Positions 34,069 through 45,866 of a DNA stretch of 64,000 bases are shown in pieces (within the stretch, counting starts at the first letter, position 1; each line of letters opens with the position of its first letter). A program made the position numbers and the translations under genes. The notes beneath the pieces were generated by a model. The model ran no database searches, was not told the origin of the DNA, and saw only the letters and a program-made list of their open reading frames with translations. The DNA lies in contig CAJNDS010002746.1 in assembly GCA_905221605.1 (NCBI GenBank), positions 490,389-554,388 of the forward strand, written 5' to 3'. The stretch comes from Symbiodinium natans (Eukaryota; Sar; Dinophyceae; Suessiales; Symbiodiniaceae).

Positions 34069-35045
34069 CTGTAGCTTGCATAGGGTTTAGGGCTTAGGGC
34101 TTAGGGCTTAGGGCTTAGGGTTGAGGGGTTTAGGGTTTAGGGTTTAGGGTTTAGGGTTTTAGGGTTCAGGGTTCGGGGTTTAGGGTTTGGGGTTCAGGGA
34201 TGACTGGGGGCTTAGGAGATCGAAGGCTCATGCCCGTTCATAGGGCTTTGGGAACGTGTTTCCTGCGGTTGGCAGGTAGGGAATCGTATGGAACCCTGGG
34301 CCTACGATCTTGCAACCTTTTAGTAGCCCTAAATCCTAAGTTTAAGTCCCAAACCCCAAACCCTTGAAACCCTACAAAGGTCGCAGTGTAGGGGGTTGGT
34401 TCGGGGTGCGGGGTTTCGGGTTGAGGGTGCAGGGTTGCGGGTGGGAAGTGTCTAACTACCGGCACCCCTACGCAGACCCTGAACCCTAAACCCTAAACCC
34501 TAAAACCCTAAAGCCCTACACTCCACACCCTGAACCCTGAACCCTAAACCCCAAACCCTTAACCCTAAACCCTACCCCTAAACCCTAAGCCAAAAAACCC
34601 TAGGTTGGCATGCCTTTCTTTCTGCAGGCGATTGCCGGCGCAGAGGTTGGCGGTCAGGGTTCAGGGTTCAGGGTTTAGGGTTTGGGGTTTGGGGGTTGGG
34701 GTTTAGGGAACATATGGAGACTCGGGGTTAAACCCTAAACCCAAAACCCTAAACCCTAAACCCTGAACTGCAGACGCCCTAAGCACACTGTGGCTGCTAG
34801 TGCTGAAAGGACTCCACCCTCGAGCCAAACGGACCTGCGTAGACCACAAACCCAACCCGAACCCCCGAACCCAAAACCCTAAACCCTTCTAACCCTGCTA
34901 ACCGCTACACCCTGAACCCTAAACCCTAAAGCCTAAACCCTAAACCCCAAACCCTAAACCCTAAACCCTAACCCTAAACCCTAAACCCTAAGCCGGAATC
35001 CCTAAACCCTAAACCCTAAACCCTAAACCCTAAACCCAGCTGCGC

Positions 35046-35102
35046 CTTGCCCGCCCCGCGCGACGCACCAGCGCCCAGGACCAGAGCCTGTGCCTCAACG
35101 AC
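35046..35102 (-). CDS. Candidate upstream exon (ALVLGAGASRGAGK)
   Basis: 57 nt, 19 codons, phase 0: VVEAQALVLGAGASRGAGK. Acceptor CGCCAG|GTC; donor AAG|GCGCAG. The usual telomere-like bracket is present. The end resembles a Walker A motif ([AG]-x4-GK), and DUF3638 proteins have one in their N-terminal half, but the following Ser/Thr cannot be checked. Confidence 0.38.
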
Positions 35103-35604
35103 CTGGCGACTCACTGAACCTCGGGTTTAGGGTTTAGGGTTTAGGGTTTAGGGTTTAGGGTTTAGGGTTGGGGTTAGTATTTAGGGTTCAGGGTTCAGGG
35201 TTTGGGATTTAGTGTAATTGGAGTCATATACCCTATACTACTATACTCCCTGCAAAGTGTATGGGCCATAAACTTTTTAGGCTTCATCTGGTACCCAAGG
35301 AACTTGGCTTCACCTTAATTGCAGTTTTGATCTCTTTACAGTGTCAAAGAAGTTGCTGATAACAGTTTTGCTGCGGTAAGTTTTTTTTGGTTGAGGGTTT
35401 AGGGTTTTGCGTTTGATAGTTTTGGCTCGAGGGTTTGAGGGTTAAGGGTTTGGGCTTTGGGTGTAGCGCTTTGGGGGTTCAGGGTTTGAGGGTTTCAGGG
35501 CTTGACGGCTTAGTTTGGTTTAGGGTTGAGGGGTTGCTATTGACGGGGCTGCGGTACATGCTTATAGTAAGGGTGTGGTATGTAAAGGCTTTAGAGTAAA
35601 GTCC

Positions 35605-35686
35605 CTAAACCCTAAACCCTAAACCCTAAACCCTAAACCCTAAACCCTAAACCCTAAACCCTAAACCCTAAACCCTAAACCCTAAA
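35605..35686. repeat. CCCTAAA array
   Basis: About 11 perfect units; no gene recognised beside it. Confidence 0.92.
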
Positions 35687-37798
35687 GGCAAGGGAGTTGT
35701 TTCAGGTCCCCTACTTCGAACCAAAGAATGCTGAAGGCTTGAGGTCTTCAGGGTTTAGGCGCTAGGCATCTGCTTGTCCGTGTGGATGCGTGTGCGATGT
35801 GCTTTTGTGCACACCCCAACACAACTCTGAACTTGTACTCTTCGGGAAGGTGCTGGGGTTCCACAGCTGAAACAATCATGTGGTTAGGGTGGGGTTTGGG
35901 TTGGGGTGGGGGGGATTGGGGCTTGCTTGGATGCTCACAATCCTAAACCCTAAACCCTAAACCCTAAACCCTATACCCTAAACCCTAAACCCTAAACCCC
36001 ATAATTTCATCACGCTCACTTGGGGGCCGCCGTACAGCAGCCTTCAGCTGCAGCAACAGCTCATCTTTGGCGAGCTGTTGAGTTCTTGGCGGCAGAGAAA
36101 CTCCAAGGGTCCGAATGCCCTATCCCTCAGCCTGAGGTACAGCGTTGTACAACCCTATACCCTAAACCCTAAACCCTAAACCCTAAACCCTAAACTACAG
36201 CGTTGTATGTTCAAGGAGGGCCCCTCCTGGTCTTGACTCACAACCCTTGTGGTTCTCGGTTGGGAAACTATGGAAAGCGCCGAGTTTCGGTGCTAGGGCC
36301 CCTCCCGATACTCATTGACATCGCTTGTGGTTCTTGGTAGGGAATTTGGGAAACCCTCGAGCTACCGTGCTAGGGTTTAGGGTTTAGGGTTTAGGGTTTA
36401 GGGTTTAGGGGTTTATGTAGGGTTCATGGGTCTAGAGTCTACTTTGGATGCTTGGAGGTTCATGGGTACTAGCAAGAAGGGCTACATGTACCTCGAAAAA
36501 GGCTGCAAGTCCAGCTACCCTACTTCCCTAAGAGGGTTTAGGGTTTAGGGTTTAGGGTTTAGGGTTTAGGGTTTAGGGTTTAAAGAGGGTTTTTAAAAAC
36601 CCTCTTCTGCAAGTCCAGCTACCCTACTTCCCTTTCCCTACAGTCACGCAAAGAGCTGTATAAAGGGACATGTGCCTCATGCCCGCCCAATTAAGAGCTC
36701 GCAAGACGCAGGGCCTGGGAAACAGGCATAGACTTTGGGACCCTGATAGCCATACGGCGAAACGTGGGAGACGCGAGGGACAACGGCGTCCCGCGGGCTT
36801 CCGTCACGCAACTGGGCTTAGTAATTACTATGATTGGGGTTTAAGGCCTTATTAAGGTACCCTCAACCCCAAATTACCCCTTAACCCTACGGGTATTTCT
36901 TGGGGTTGTATACTCTGATTATTATTAGGATCCACTTGCCCTTACTCTTCCGGCCGCCCTTGCTCCAGGCTTGTTGCCTCTAAACCCTAAACCCCAAACT
37001 TTACACCCTCAATCCTCCAAACCATCATCTACAGCCTAAATCCCAAACCCTCAACCCTACACTTTGAACCCTGAACTCTAAACCATCAACCCTAATCAAC
37101 CCGAATCTGTTAACGCCAAACTCCCAAACCTTCAACTTCAACCCTATAGGGTTTGGGGTTTAGGGTTTAGGGTTTCTAACCCGAAAGTCCCGAACATTCA
37201 ACCCAAAACTTTGAACCCTAAACTCCAAAACCATAAACCCTAAACCCCGAACCCCAAAGGTCCTCCTAAACCCTAAGCCCTAAGCCCTAAGCCCTAAGCC
37301 TTAAGCCCCTAAGCCCTAAGCCCGCCCTAAGCACTAAGCCCTATCCCTAAACCCTAAACCCTCAGCGCCAAAGGTCCTCTCAGCCACAAGGAAGCCGCGG
37401 AACTCTGTTCGTTTTAAAATTTCTTCAAACACCGGTGCTCCAACTCTGCTTAAAGCTGTGTTCTTAAAGTTTAGGGTTTAGGGCTTAGGGTTTGCAATTT
37501 AGGGTTTAGGGTTTAGGGTTTAGGGTTTGGGGTTTAGGGTTTAGGGTTTAGGGAAAATTCAAAGGCTTGAGGGAATCTTGGCTCCTTCACGGTTCAGGCT
37601 TGGGGTTTTGTGCGTTGGGAGGCTTTGGGTCCATGGTTATTGGTTGGGGCTTCTGCTGTCCCTAAACCCTAAACCCTAAACCCTAAACCCTAAACCCTAA
37701 ACCCTAAACCCTAAACCCTAGAACTTCAAACCGAGCCCTGAACCCCCCGGGTTTGAAGTTTGGGGCTTGTGGTTCAACCCCCGTTGGGGAGTACTGTC

Positions 37799-37895
37799 GT
37801 CTACTATTTGCTTAAGAACCCCAACAAAATACGAAATGAACAGTCCTATCGTGCCCTGGCAAGGAAGAAGATTTGTAGTTTCTTGCGGGGTTCGA
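37799..37895. mobile_element. Short dispersed element, CTACTATTTGCTTAAGAACC family
   Basis: CTACTATTTGCTTAAGAACC at the left and a G-rich GGGGTTCG end. Related copies start at 18014, 41209 and 44739; all keep the first 20 bases and a GGAAGA-TTT...GGGG right part. Confidence 0.6.
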
Positions 37896-39177
37896 AGGGG
37901 CTTCTGCTGTCCCTAAACCCTAAACCCTAAACCCTAAACCCTCAACCCTCGCACGAGGGTGTCCGACTCCTGTCTGGAGGTGGAAGGCACCTGATGCCGG
38001 CAGCTGCTGGCTGCCGGCATTTCATCTTGGGTTCATGAGGGCCGCCCCTGCAAGCAATAAGGGCTTTAGGGTTTTGGGTTTTGAGGGATTTGTGGTTTAG
38101 AGATCCCTAAACTCCCTAAAAACCCTAAACCCCAAACCCTTAACCCCAACGGTAAACGCTCAATGCTAAAAACCCGAAAAGCCCTGAACGCTAAACCCTA
38201 AACCCTAGCCCTAAACCCCAAACACCAAACCCTAAACCCTAAACCCTGAACCTTCACTCCTGCACCCCAGGGGCTTTTCCATGCCAAAAAAAATGCCCCA
38301 TAAGCCCCATAAGCTCAGAAGAACGTAGCCTTCTGCGGCTCCGACTACGTGGGCTATTCCCCTCCTAAGGGTTTAGGGTTTAGGGTTCAGGGTTTAGGGT
38401 TTATAGAGTTTAGGGTTTAAGGTTTAGGGTTTAGGGCATGTTGGGTTTACAGGCTGCCCCGAAGGCTCCAAATAGCCCAAAGTAGGTATTCTTTGCAGAC
38501 TTTAGACCCCAACGTAGGTGTTCTTTGTCTACTTGGAGCCCTTCTGTTCTAGACTTTTTTTTCAATTTGGAGACACCGCGTTCTCAGGGTTTGGGGCTTG
38601 GGTTGCGGGTTTGGGGGTAGGGTTTAGGGTTTAGGCCTCGGAAATCTAGGGAACGTGGGCCTACTGAACCTCCTTGGACGCCCCGTGCCTTCAGGACTCT
38701 TCACCCTAAACCGCACCTCCAAACCCTAAACCCTAAACATGAAACCCTAAACCCGAAAAACCCTAAACCCTAAAAACCCTAAAAACCCGAAGATCCCCAA
38801 AAACCCTAAAAACCCTAAACCCAAAAACACCCAAAAACCCTAAACCAAAAAAAACCAAAAAACCCAGAAACCCTATACCCTGAAGGCTAAGGGTGGGCCG
38901 GTTGTGCTTTCATGGATCAAGGGTTGAAGCTTTAGGTTCAATGAATAGGGTTTAGGGTTTAGGGTTTAGGATTTAGGATTTAGGGTCTAGGGTCTAGGGT
39001 TTGGGGTTATAGGGTAATAGGGTAATACGGTGATAGGGTAGTAGGGTTCTAGGCTTTTGGCTTCCTAAGCCCTGATGCTTTGCAAGAAGAGGAAGTCAGG
39101 ATGGTCAAGTGTTTAGGCTTCCGATTCCAGACAGAAGAGACCTCAGGGACCCTAAACCCTAAACCGTAAACCCTAAA

Positions 39178-39267
39178 CCCTCATGACCCTCATGACCCTC
39201 ATGACCCTCATGACCCTCATGACCCTCATGACCCTCATGACCCTCATGACCCTCATGACCCTCATGA
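39178..39267. repeat. 9-bp tandem repeat CTCATGACC
   Basis: Ten near-perfect copies. The open reading (HEG)n on the minus strand is a by-product. Confidence 0.9.
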
Positions 39268-39570
39268 TCTCGTGGCTGCGCAGCCGAGCTGAGCCGACAA
39301 AGGACTGGCCCCGAGAGCTTCGAAGGGAAGTTACCCAACAACTGAACGTTTAGGGTTTAGGGTTTAGGGTTTAGGGTTTTGGGTTTTGGGTTTAGGGTTT
39401 AGGGTTTAGGGTGAAAACCCTAAACCTGAAGGACTCCGTTCAATAACCCGGAACCCTTAAGGACGTCCTACACCCTAAACCCTGAACCCGGAACCCCAAA
39501 CCCTTGAGGCCCTGCAAGTCCTAAAGACGAAGCTCTGGGCCCGAAATCCAAACACCATAAGTCGGATAGT

Positions 39571-39767
39571 CTTACTGTTGGTTAGTAGGGAATGGGGGAA
39601 TGAGGTACCCTATATAATCCCTTAAAGGGGGTTAGGGTTTAGGGTTTAGGGTTTAGGGTTTAGGGTTTAGGGTTTAGGGTTTAGGGTTTAGGGTTTAGGG
39701 TTTAGGGTTTAGGGTTTAGGGTAACCACATATAGGGGGATATGGGGTCCCTACTAACCAACAGTAAG
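39571..39767. mobile_element. MITE-like element enclosing a TTTAGGG array
   Basis: A perfect 20-bp terminal inverted repeat, CTTACTGTTGGTTAGTAGGG at 39571-39590 and its complement at 39748-39767. Between the ends lie a GGGAATGAGGTACCCTATA segment and about 13 TTTAGGG units (39632-39722). No coding capacity. A related element is at 55232-55330. Confidence 0.8.
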
Positions 39768-39834
39768 AAGTGGGAGACAGGATGGGCCCAGCAAGGTTCA
39801 AAGACACTGAGGCTCCATCCTACCTTCAGGGATT

Positions 39835-40035
39835 CATGGGTTCCCCTACTACGTACCCCCCTCTTTAGGGTTTAGGGTTTAGGGTTTAGGGTTTAGGGCT
39901 TCTACCCAAGTTCACTCCCCCCCCCCCCCATAAGTAAGGCTAAAAAAAGGATAACTGCGCCTAACTAAGGCTATCTGAGGGGGGGGGGGAACCTAGGGGA
40001 GGGTAGCATAGAGGGGGGTAGCAGGGAAGCCCACG
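39835..40035. mobile_element. MITE-like element, family of 7087-7237
   Basis: Starts CATGGGTTCCCCTACTACG and ends GGGTAGCAGGGAAGCCCA. It contains AACTAAGGCTATCTGAG and a short TTTAGGG array (39867-39899), so it too carries telomere-like repeats inside. Confidence 0.68.
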
Positions 40036-40564
40036 AGGGATTCATGTCCCCACATCTGCGACTTGCACGCGGCAGAAACATTTTTTTTCCGCGACGACCA
40101 CGATTATGTAGGGCTTCAAGGTGGGGGTTTAGGCTTCATCCCTTGCGGCTTCTACATATCAGGGTTTAGGGTTTAGGGTTTAGGGTTTAGGGTTTAGGGT
40201 TTAGGGTTTAGGGTTTAGGGTTTAGGGTTTAGGGCTCTACTTGCAGGAGCTCAGAGGGCCGACTCTTCTGGGACAAAAAATACGAAAACACGTGGTGAAA
40301 CAGCAAGCCGCAGGAGTTCGGGTCAGCACTTCAGGCTATGTGGCACAAGTATGTGTATGCTATGTACATATATATATATATATATATACATACCGACATA
40401 CGTGTACACATGTATCATTGTATATCTTTCCATATATGCATGTATATATATATATATATGTGCACACGTAGTATGCGTAGACGAATGACGAGGAGTGCTC
40501 ACTGTCTCCCGCTTCAAGGCAAGTTCACATCCAGCTGAAAGAAGGAGGTGGCTTTGATGTGTCT

Positions 40565-40757
40565 GAAGTCAGACCTGGAAGGGTTTAGGTTTTAGGGTTT
40601 TCGGGTTTTAGGGTCTTAGGGTCTCAGGGTCTGAGGGTCTTAGGGTTTTAGGGTTTTAGGGTTTTAGGGTTTTAGGGTTTTAGGGTCTTAGGGTCCTAGG
40701 GTTTCAGGGGTTTAGGGTTTTAGGGTTTTAGGGTTTTTAGGGTTTTAGGGTTTAGGG
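40565..40757. repeat. TTTTAGGG octamer-type array
   Basis: The unit here is mostly the octamer TTTTAGGG with TCTTAGGG and TCTCAGGG variants, unlike the heptamer elsewhere. TTTTAGGG is the telomere repeat of some green algae. Confidence 0.8.
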
Positions 40758-40876
40758 GGTAAGGGGGGAGGGGGGAGGGGGGGTGCGTGTCTGGCTTACA
40801 CCTTAAACTTAGATTCTAATTCCCTGTCACGCCTGGGTTCAGGCTGACGTTTTTGGTTCAGGGTTCAGGGCTTAGG

Positions 40877-40970
40877 GTTCCCCTTATACTAACAGTCCTT
40901 AATAGGGATCATCAAAGGGGTACAATATTCCCTATAAGGCCTGTTTTTTATCAGGGGATATTCCCTAGTC
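40877..40970. mobile_element. MITE-like element, CCTTATACTAACAGTCC family
   Basis: GTTCCCCTTATACTAACAGT at the left; right end TCAGGGGATATTCC is diverged. Confidence 0.6.
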
Positions 40971-41208
40971 ACATCCGTGAACGGCAGTCCTCCAGGCACG
41001 AAAAAACTAAAGAAGATGACCATCGAATGCGATTTCCATTGCCGGCCTAAACTGAGCCAACATATATATATATATAAATGTATACACATATTTCACAAGG
41101 AGCCATAATATACAGCTTGACCAAGAACAGACCCTAAACCCTCAAAAATATGGACAGGTCTCGAAAACAAGAGACCCCATTGTAGACCAGCGAACGATAG
41201 CTACTATT

Positions 41209-41302
41209 TGCTTAGGAACCCCCTCAAAAACACAAGATACTAATCCTATATGACCTGATAAAGAAGACTCTTCTCTCTCTTTTTTTTGGGGGGGGTTCGT
41301 AT
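41209..41302. mobile_element. Short dispersed element, CTACTATTTGCTTAGGAACC
   Basis: Copy of the 37799 family; ends TTTTTTGGGGGGGGTTCG. Confidence 0.6.
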
Positions 41303-41378
41303 ACAACCCCAAACCCCAAACCCTAAAACCCTAAAAAAAATAGAGAAGCCACCGTAGACCAGCGAACCATGGCTTGAT

Positions 41379-41455
41379 TAGCCCCAGCGGCTGATTGAAC
41401 GCATCCTGCACGTTGGAGGTCGACACCCGCCCGACTTCGCCTATACCTCCAAACA
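41379..41455 (-). CDS. Candidate exon-like island (VSTSNVQDAFNQPLGLI)
   Basis: The minus strand reads IGEVGRVSTSNVQDAFNQPL in a GC-rich island next to a TTTAGGG array. An AG|G acceptor exists at GGAG|GTA but the donor is unclear. Function not recognised. Confidence 0.22.
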
Positions 41456-41708
41456 GGGTTTAGGGTTTAGGGTTTAGGGTTTAGGGTTTAGGGTTTATAA
41501 ACCCAGGGTTTAGGGTTTCGGGTCCGCCGACCCTGGCGGCGTGTTGGATGGGAAAAGGAGGTGAAAACCTCCCTCTTTCCCTCCTTACCCCCCGGCAACG
41601 CGGGGGGGGGTAGGGGGGGGTACCCGGGCAGCTTTTCCATGGAGGGCCAGGCCACCCACACCGCATGCTCACGGACCATAGGCGGTTTTGCACAGCACAT
41701 AGGGAACC

Positions 41709-41862
41709 TTTCCCCTACCCCCCCCTAGCCCCCCCCCTAACCCCCCCCCCACCCCTACCCCCCCCCTACCCACCCCCCCCTACCCCCCCCCTACCCCCCC
41801 CCTTCCCCCCCTACCCCCCCACCCCCCCACCCCCCTCCACCCCCCCCGCCCCCCCCCCACTC
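41709..41862. repeat. C-rich tract (CCCCCCCTA/CCCCCCCAC units)
   Basis: About 150 bp of C runs separated by TA, AC or TT. It could form G-quadruplex/i-motif. The proline-rich open frame over it is not a gene. Confidence 0.85.
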
Positions 41863-42515
41863 GGGCTTGGCCTGTTTCAACAATTGAGGGGCTGGCCTGC
41901 CCTTCAAGCTGGTTCAGCTCCTGTTTGGGTCCTGGTGCCACTCCCCCCCCCCCCCCCCCCCCCCAACGTTTCACAGAGGCTCAAGCAAATCAACTTTTGG
42001 ACCCTTTGAGCTGACGAGCGCGTTTAAACCTTTCAACTATGCTCCAGCGGGGTCGGCGGCTTGAGCCGGAGGCTCTTTCTTAAATTTAGGGCTGCGTGAA
42101 GTTCGTTTTGGAGTTGTATCTGAATTGGGGACCTGCTGGGGGGCTGAAGCAGACAAGGCCCTCACACACCTAACACCTAAACGCCGAACAGGGCCCACGG
42201 CTCAGATCAGCCCCCTTTGCTATGGGTCGTGGGCATCGTGATAACAGGGCAGTTGGGGGTCTTGGGAATAAGGGTTTAGGGTTTAGGGTTTTGGGGTGTG
42301 CGTGTCGTGGGAAGCGTACTGTGCAAGGCGGAGAGGATTTTTTGGTATTCTGGATTGGGGTTTAGGGTTTAGGGTTTAGGGTTTCGGGTTTAGGGTTTAG
42401 GGTTTATAGGGTTTAGGGCTTAGGGTTTAGGGCTTAGGGCTTAGGATTTAGGGTTCTCGCACTCCCTGTAAGAAGGTTATACGGATTATGGGGTCCAAGC
42501 TGCAGATCAGTCAAG

Positions 42516-42615
42516 CCTAAACCCTAAACCCTAAACCCTAAACCCTAAACCCTAAACCCTAAACCCTAAACCCTAAACCCTAAACCCTAAACCCTAAACC
42601 CTAAACCCTAAACCC
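42516..42615. repeat. CCCTAAA array
   Basis: About 14 perfect units. Confidence 0.92.
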
Positions 42616-42657
42616 AAAACCCAGTCTGAACATTCTGGGTTGAGACAGGGCTTACAG

Positions 42658-42765
42658 GGAGGGCCCCCTTACCATACTAACTGGTAAGGGACTTATAACC
42701 AAATTTAGGATCCTTAACCCAAGCTAGGGCTCTTATACCTCTACTTATAACTAGGGGCCCCACCT
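42658..42765. mobile_element. MITE-like element, GGGGCCCC ends, copy 2
   Basis: Same layout as 21475-21590 with GGGAGGGCCCCCTTACCATA and TAACTAGGGGCCCCACC. Confidence 0.7.
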
Positions 42766-44038
42766 TGCAGGATCTGGGGGTTTACAAAAATAGGGGGCCC
42801 CTAATAACAAATAGACCTCCAAATTAGTAGGATCCCTTTGCAACACAAGTAAGGACCCCAATAAGGTGCCCCCTTTTTTTGGAAACTCCCACTTGGGGGC
42901 AAAGGCTTAGGACTTAGGATTTTGGGATCAGGTTCAGGACTACCTACACCCCCAAAGTATGTAAAACAATGGCACTGTTTTATGTTTTTTGCTGTATGTT
43001 TTTTTGTTTCATACTTTGGGGGTTTAGCGCGTAGGAACTTGGGATGAAGTTCAGGATTTGGGGTAGGTTCTCCCAACCCAGCTTCAGAAGTAGAAGAAAC
43101 AGAAGGATGCCTGATTCTGATGCTGCTTCATGAAGGATTTCCACCCTAAACCCTAAACCCTAAACTCTATACCCTAAACCCTAAACCCTAACCGCAAACC
43201 TCAAACACACGGAGCATCCTAGTCTTCGAGTACTTGGCGGCCCAGCAACCACATGTTGATAAGGGCATCCTGTTGTGGGTTGGTTACTTTATACGGGAAC
43301 CTTGAAACTGGGCAACCAAGAATCCTGGGGCCTGTTTGATTCGAATGGGTGTTTTTTGCGCGGTGCGGGGCGAAAGAAATTTCGAAGATGAGAACTTCAG
43401 GAGCGGTCTAGGGTTTAGGGTCGACGGAGGACATCTGCATCCACAAGTAATATTTCAGAGCACCGAAAACAGCTATAACTTGCAGTGGGCAGTTGCAAAT
43501 TTGCACAAAAAATCTCACTAATAATGCAGGTACTTCGCTGAGCTCCGGTAGTAAGCCTAGGTGCTCCAACCCAAGACAACAGAAGCGCAAGAGAAGCCGC
43601 GAAGAGAAGAGAGACCGGGCACTCTAAAGTCCTAAACCCGAAGCGCTCGACCAGCCCGTGCCCCTCCCTTCCCCTAAGCCCTAAGCCCTAAACCCTAAGC
43701 CCTGAACCCTGAACCCTAAACCCTAAACCCATATTTCTAAACCCGTGACAGTAGGTTCAGGGTCAGGGTTTAGGGTTTTCGGGTATCGTGGAGGGTTCCT
43801 CGGGATACCTTGGATGGATTCTAACACCGAGAGAAGGGGAGCCGGGTACTAGGAACTCTAAACCCCTATAAACACCCTGAAACCCCTAAGTCCCTAGACC
43901 CCTAAACCCCTAAACCCCTCAAACCCTATAACCTCAACCCCTCAACCCCTCAACCCCTCAACCCCTGAACCCCTGAACCCCTAAACCCCTAAACCCTAAA
44001 CCCTAGCCCTAAACCCTAAACCCCTAATCCCCGGGTGC

Positions 44039-44097
44039 CTGAGGAGCTCTCCGGATGCGGTGAGGATAACTGCTCTGATGAAGGATCTGGCTCCAGC
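44039..44097 (-). CDS. Candidate exon (SFIRAVILTASGELL)
   Basis: 59 nt: AGARSFIRAVILTASGELL plus two bases. Acceptor CGAAG|GCT; donor AG|GCACCC. Only splice pattern and composition support it; the gene it would belong to is unknown. Confidence 0.28.
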
Positions 44098-44191
44098 CTT
44101 CGCGCCAATTGCATTTTTTGAAGAAATCGGGGAGGGGGGGAGGGGGGAAGGGTAAAGCTCCCTAATCCCTAAACCCTTGGCCCTAAACTCC

Positions 44192-44271
44192 AGAAGTTGG
44201 AACATGGTTTAAGGACGACTTTCCCTTCAGTATACTCTTTGTGATATGGGGATAAGGATGTTCCAACTTTT
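44192..44271. mobile_element. 80-bp MITE-like element, AAGTTGGAACAT ends
   Basis: Inverted copy of the element at 20405-20489. Terminal repeats 44192-44205 and 44258-44271 have one mismatch; the interior has diverged moderately. Confidence 0.78.
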
Positions 44272-44557
44272 TTCGTTTGCAGCCCTAAATTCCTAGTAGG
44301 GAATCAATAGGGACCCTATAGCCCCCTGCAAACGCTTTTTGAGGGATGATTACAGGCTATATACCTTTTTCCCTCATTCCCTACTGCAAAGGGCAGTAGG
44401 TAAACCCTAAACCCTAAACCAGAAACCCTGCGCCCCAAACCCGCTGGTTCTGTGAGGGGAAAGGGGCTTTAAGATCCAGTCGTTGTGGGGATTCAGGATT
44501 CCTAAGCCCTAAAAATTTCAGCCCTAAACTCAACTCCTAAAGCCTAAACCTGCCTTG

Positions 44558-44645
44558 GTTTAGGGTTTAGGGTTTAGGGTTTAGGGTTTAGGGTTTAGGG
44601 TTTAGGGTTTAGGGTTTAGGGTTTAGGGTTTAGGGTTTAGGGTTC
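44558..44645. repeat. TTTAGGG array
   Basis: About 12 perfect units. Confidence 0.92.
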
Positions 44646-44738
44646 AGGCCGGTTTAGGGTTTAGGCTTCCCGCGGTGCTGCTGGGCCCTTCAGTCTTCAA
44701 GGTTCTTGGTAGCCCAATAAGCATATTACAGTCAGCGC

Positions 44739-44833
44739 TTGACTACTGTTTGCTTAAGAACCTCAAAAGAATAAAAGTAATAATCCTCTATAATCCCTAT
44801 AAGGAAGATTTTTTTTTGGGGGGGGGGGGGCGG
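44739..44833. mobile_element. Short dispersed element, CTACTGTTTGCTTAAGAACC
   Basis: Copy of the 37799 family; right end is a T9-G13 run. Confidence 0.55.
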
Positions 44834-45450
44834 ATTTTCTTCAGCAATTAGTAGTTTAGGTTTCCTTTGCATGGGAACCTTGAACCCAGTAAGGAAGGGG
44901 GTGGAACATATACATGTATACATATGTAATAAGGACCCCCCCTCCCCCCCGCCCAACCCCCCCCACCTCCCCCAAAAGGTAACCCCCGGGTTAGGGTGAA
45001 AATAAAGGTTTTTGGCGGGTTTGTTTGGGGCCAGCCCGTGCTCGTTCGGCAAAGTGGCCGCGGGGCTCTGGCAGCTATCAACGCCGCCGCGGAAGCGGGG
45101 TTTGCCCTGAGTCTGGCGGGTTGGTTTCTTGTTTGTGTTTTATGCGCGTGGTGTGCGTACGTATGTGCGTGCGTGCGGTTGGCGTTAGGGTTTCGGGTTT
45201 AGGGTTCAAGGTGTGTAGAGTTCATGTTTAGAGGCCATCGGATCTTTCAGACGGCTGAGGGTTTAAGTTGCACAGTTAGCGCTCCAAGTTGCACGAATCC
45301 TCCCAAAACCCAAAACCCAAAACCCAAAACCCTAAACCCTAAACCCTAAACCCTAAACCATAAACGCTCAAAAACAAAAGGAACTAGAGGAAGGACCCTT
45401 ACAAGGGACCTTAGGGGTTACTTTGGGATATCTAGGGGCTACTTAGGCAT

Positions 45451-45597
45451 ATATATATATATATATGTATATATAGAGAGAGAGACAGAGGGACTATATA
45501 TAATGTGTATATATATATAGGGACGATATAATGTGTGTATATGTATATATATATATATAGGGACTATGTAATGTGTGTATATATATATATACATCTG
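45451..45597. repeat. TA-rich repeat with GGGACTATATAATGTG units
   Basis: Three units of about 45 bp, each GGGAC(T/G)ATATAATGTGTGTA plus TA dinucleotides, ending 53 bp before the retrotransposon target site. Confidence 0.8.
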
Positions 45598-45650
45598 TGA
45601 AGTTGTTTTTGAGGGTTATATAGGCCAAGCAGAGTAAGGGTTCTTTGTAG

Positions 45651-45655
45651 GAATC
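45651..45655. repeat. Target-site duplication, left copy (GAATC)
   Basis: The five bases before the 5' LTR are repeated after the 3' LTR at 54716-54720. A 5-bp duplication is typical for copia integrases. Removing the element would restore a continuous sequence reading TTTGTAG-GAATC-CTTCCTT. Confidence 0.9.
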
Positions 45656-45865
45656 TGCAGCTTGTATAGTCAGATGCACACCCGTGACCTCTAGGCTCAT
45701 CAGGGGGCCCCCTTTTGTGGAGTTAATCCGAAGAGCTTGAGCCACGGAACCGAGCCCGGCGCTCGTTGACAAACAGTGCAGTGCGCACTCAGCTGAAGGA
45801 CGTGCAAGCAGATCCAAGCTACCATCTGTGAGCCCAAACGCACCATTGCGGCTACTCCAGCTGCA
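45656..45865 (+). repeat. 5' LTR
   Basis: A 210-bp direct repeat identical to 54506-54715, with a 5-bp terminal inverted repeat TGCAG/CTGCA. It contains CCCCTTTTGTGG at about 45709-45720. The TTTT there could be the dinoflagellate TTTT-box core-promoter motif, but that is inference; no TATA box is evident. The LTR is short for a copia element of 9 kb. Confidence 0.95.
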
Positions 45866-45866
45866 T

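Larger units (their letters stand above)
31000..45450. other. Repeat-rich region with few exon candidates
   Basis: Mostly telomere-like arrays, simple TA/poly-C/poly-G tracts and the inverted-repeat elements listed separately. Candidate exons at 34009, 35046, 41379 and 44039 are the only coding support. It would be the 5' half of the DUF3638-type gene if that gene extends this far. Confidence 0.55.

Noticed and set aside
39159-39341. (HEG)n protein
   Set aside because: Product of the 9-bp CTCATGACC tandem repeat.
41665-42009. Proline-rich open frame
   Set aside because: It is simply the translation of a C-rich simple repeat.
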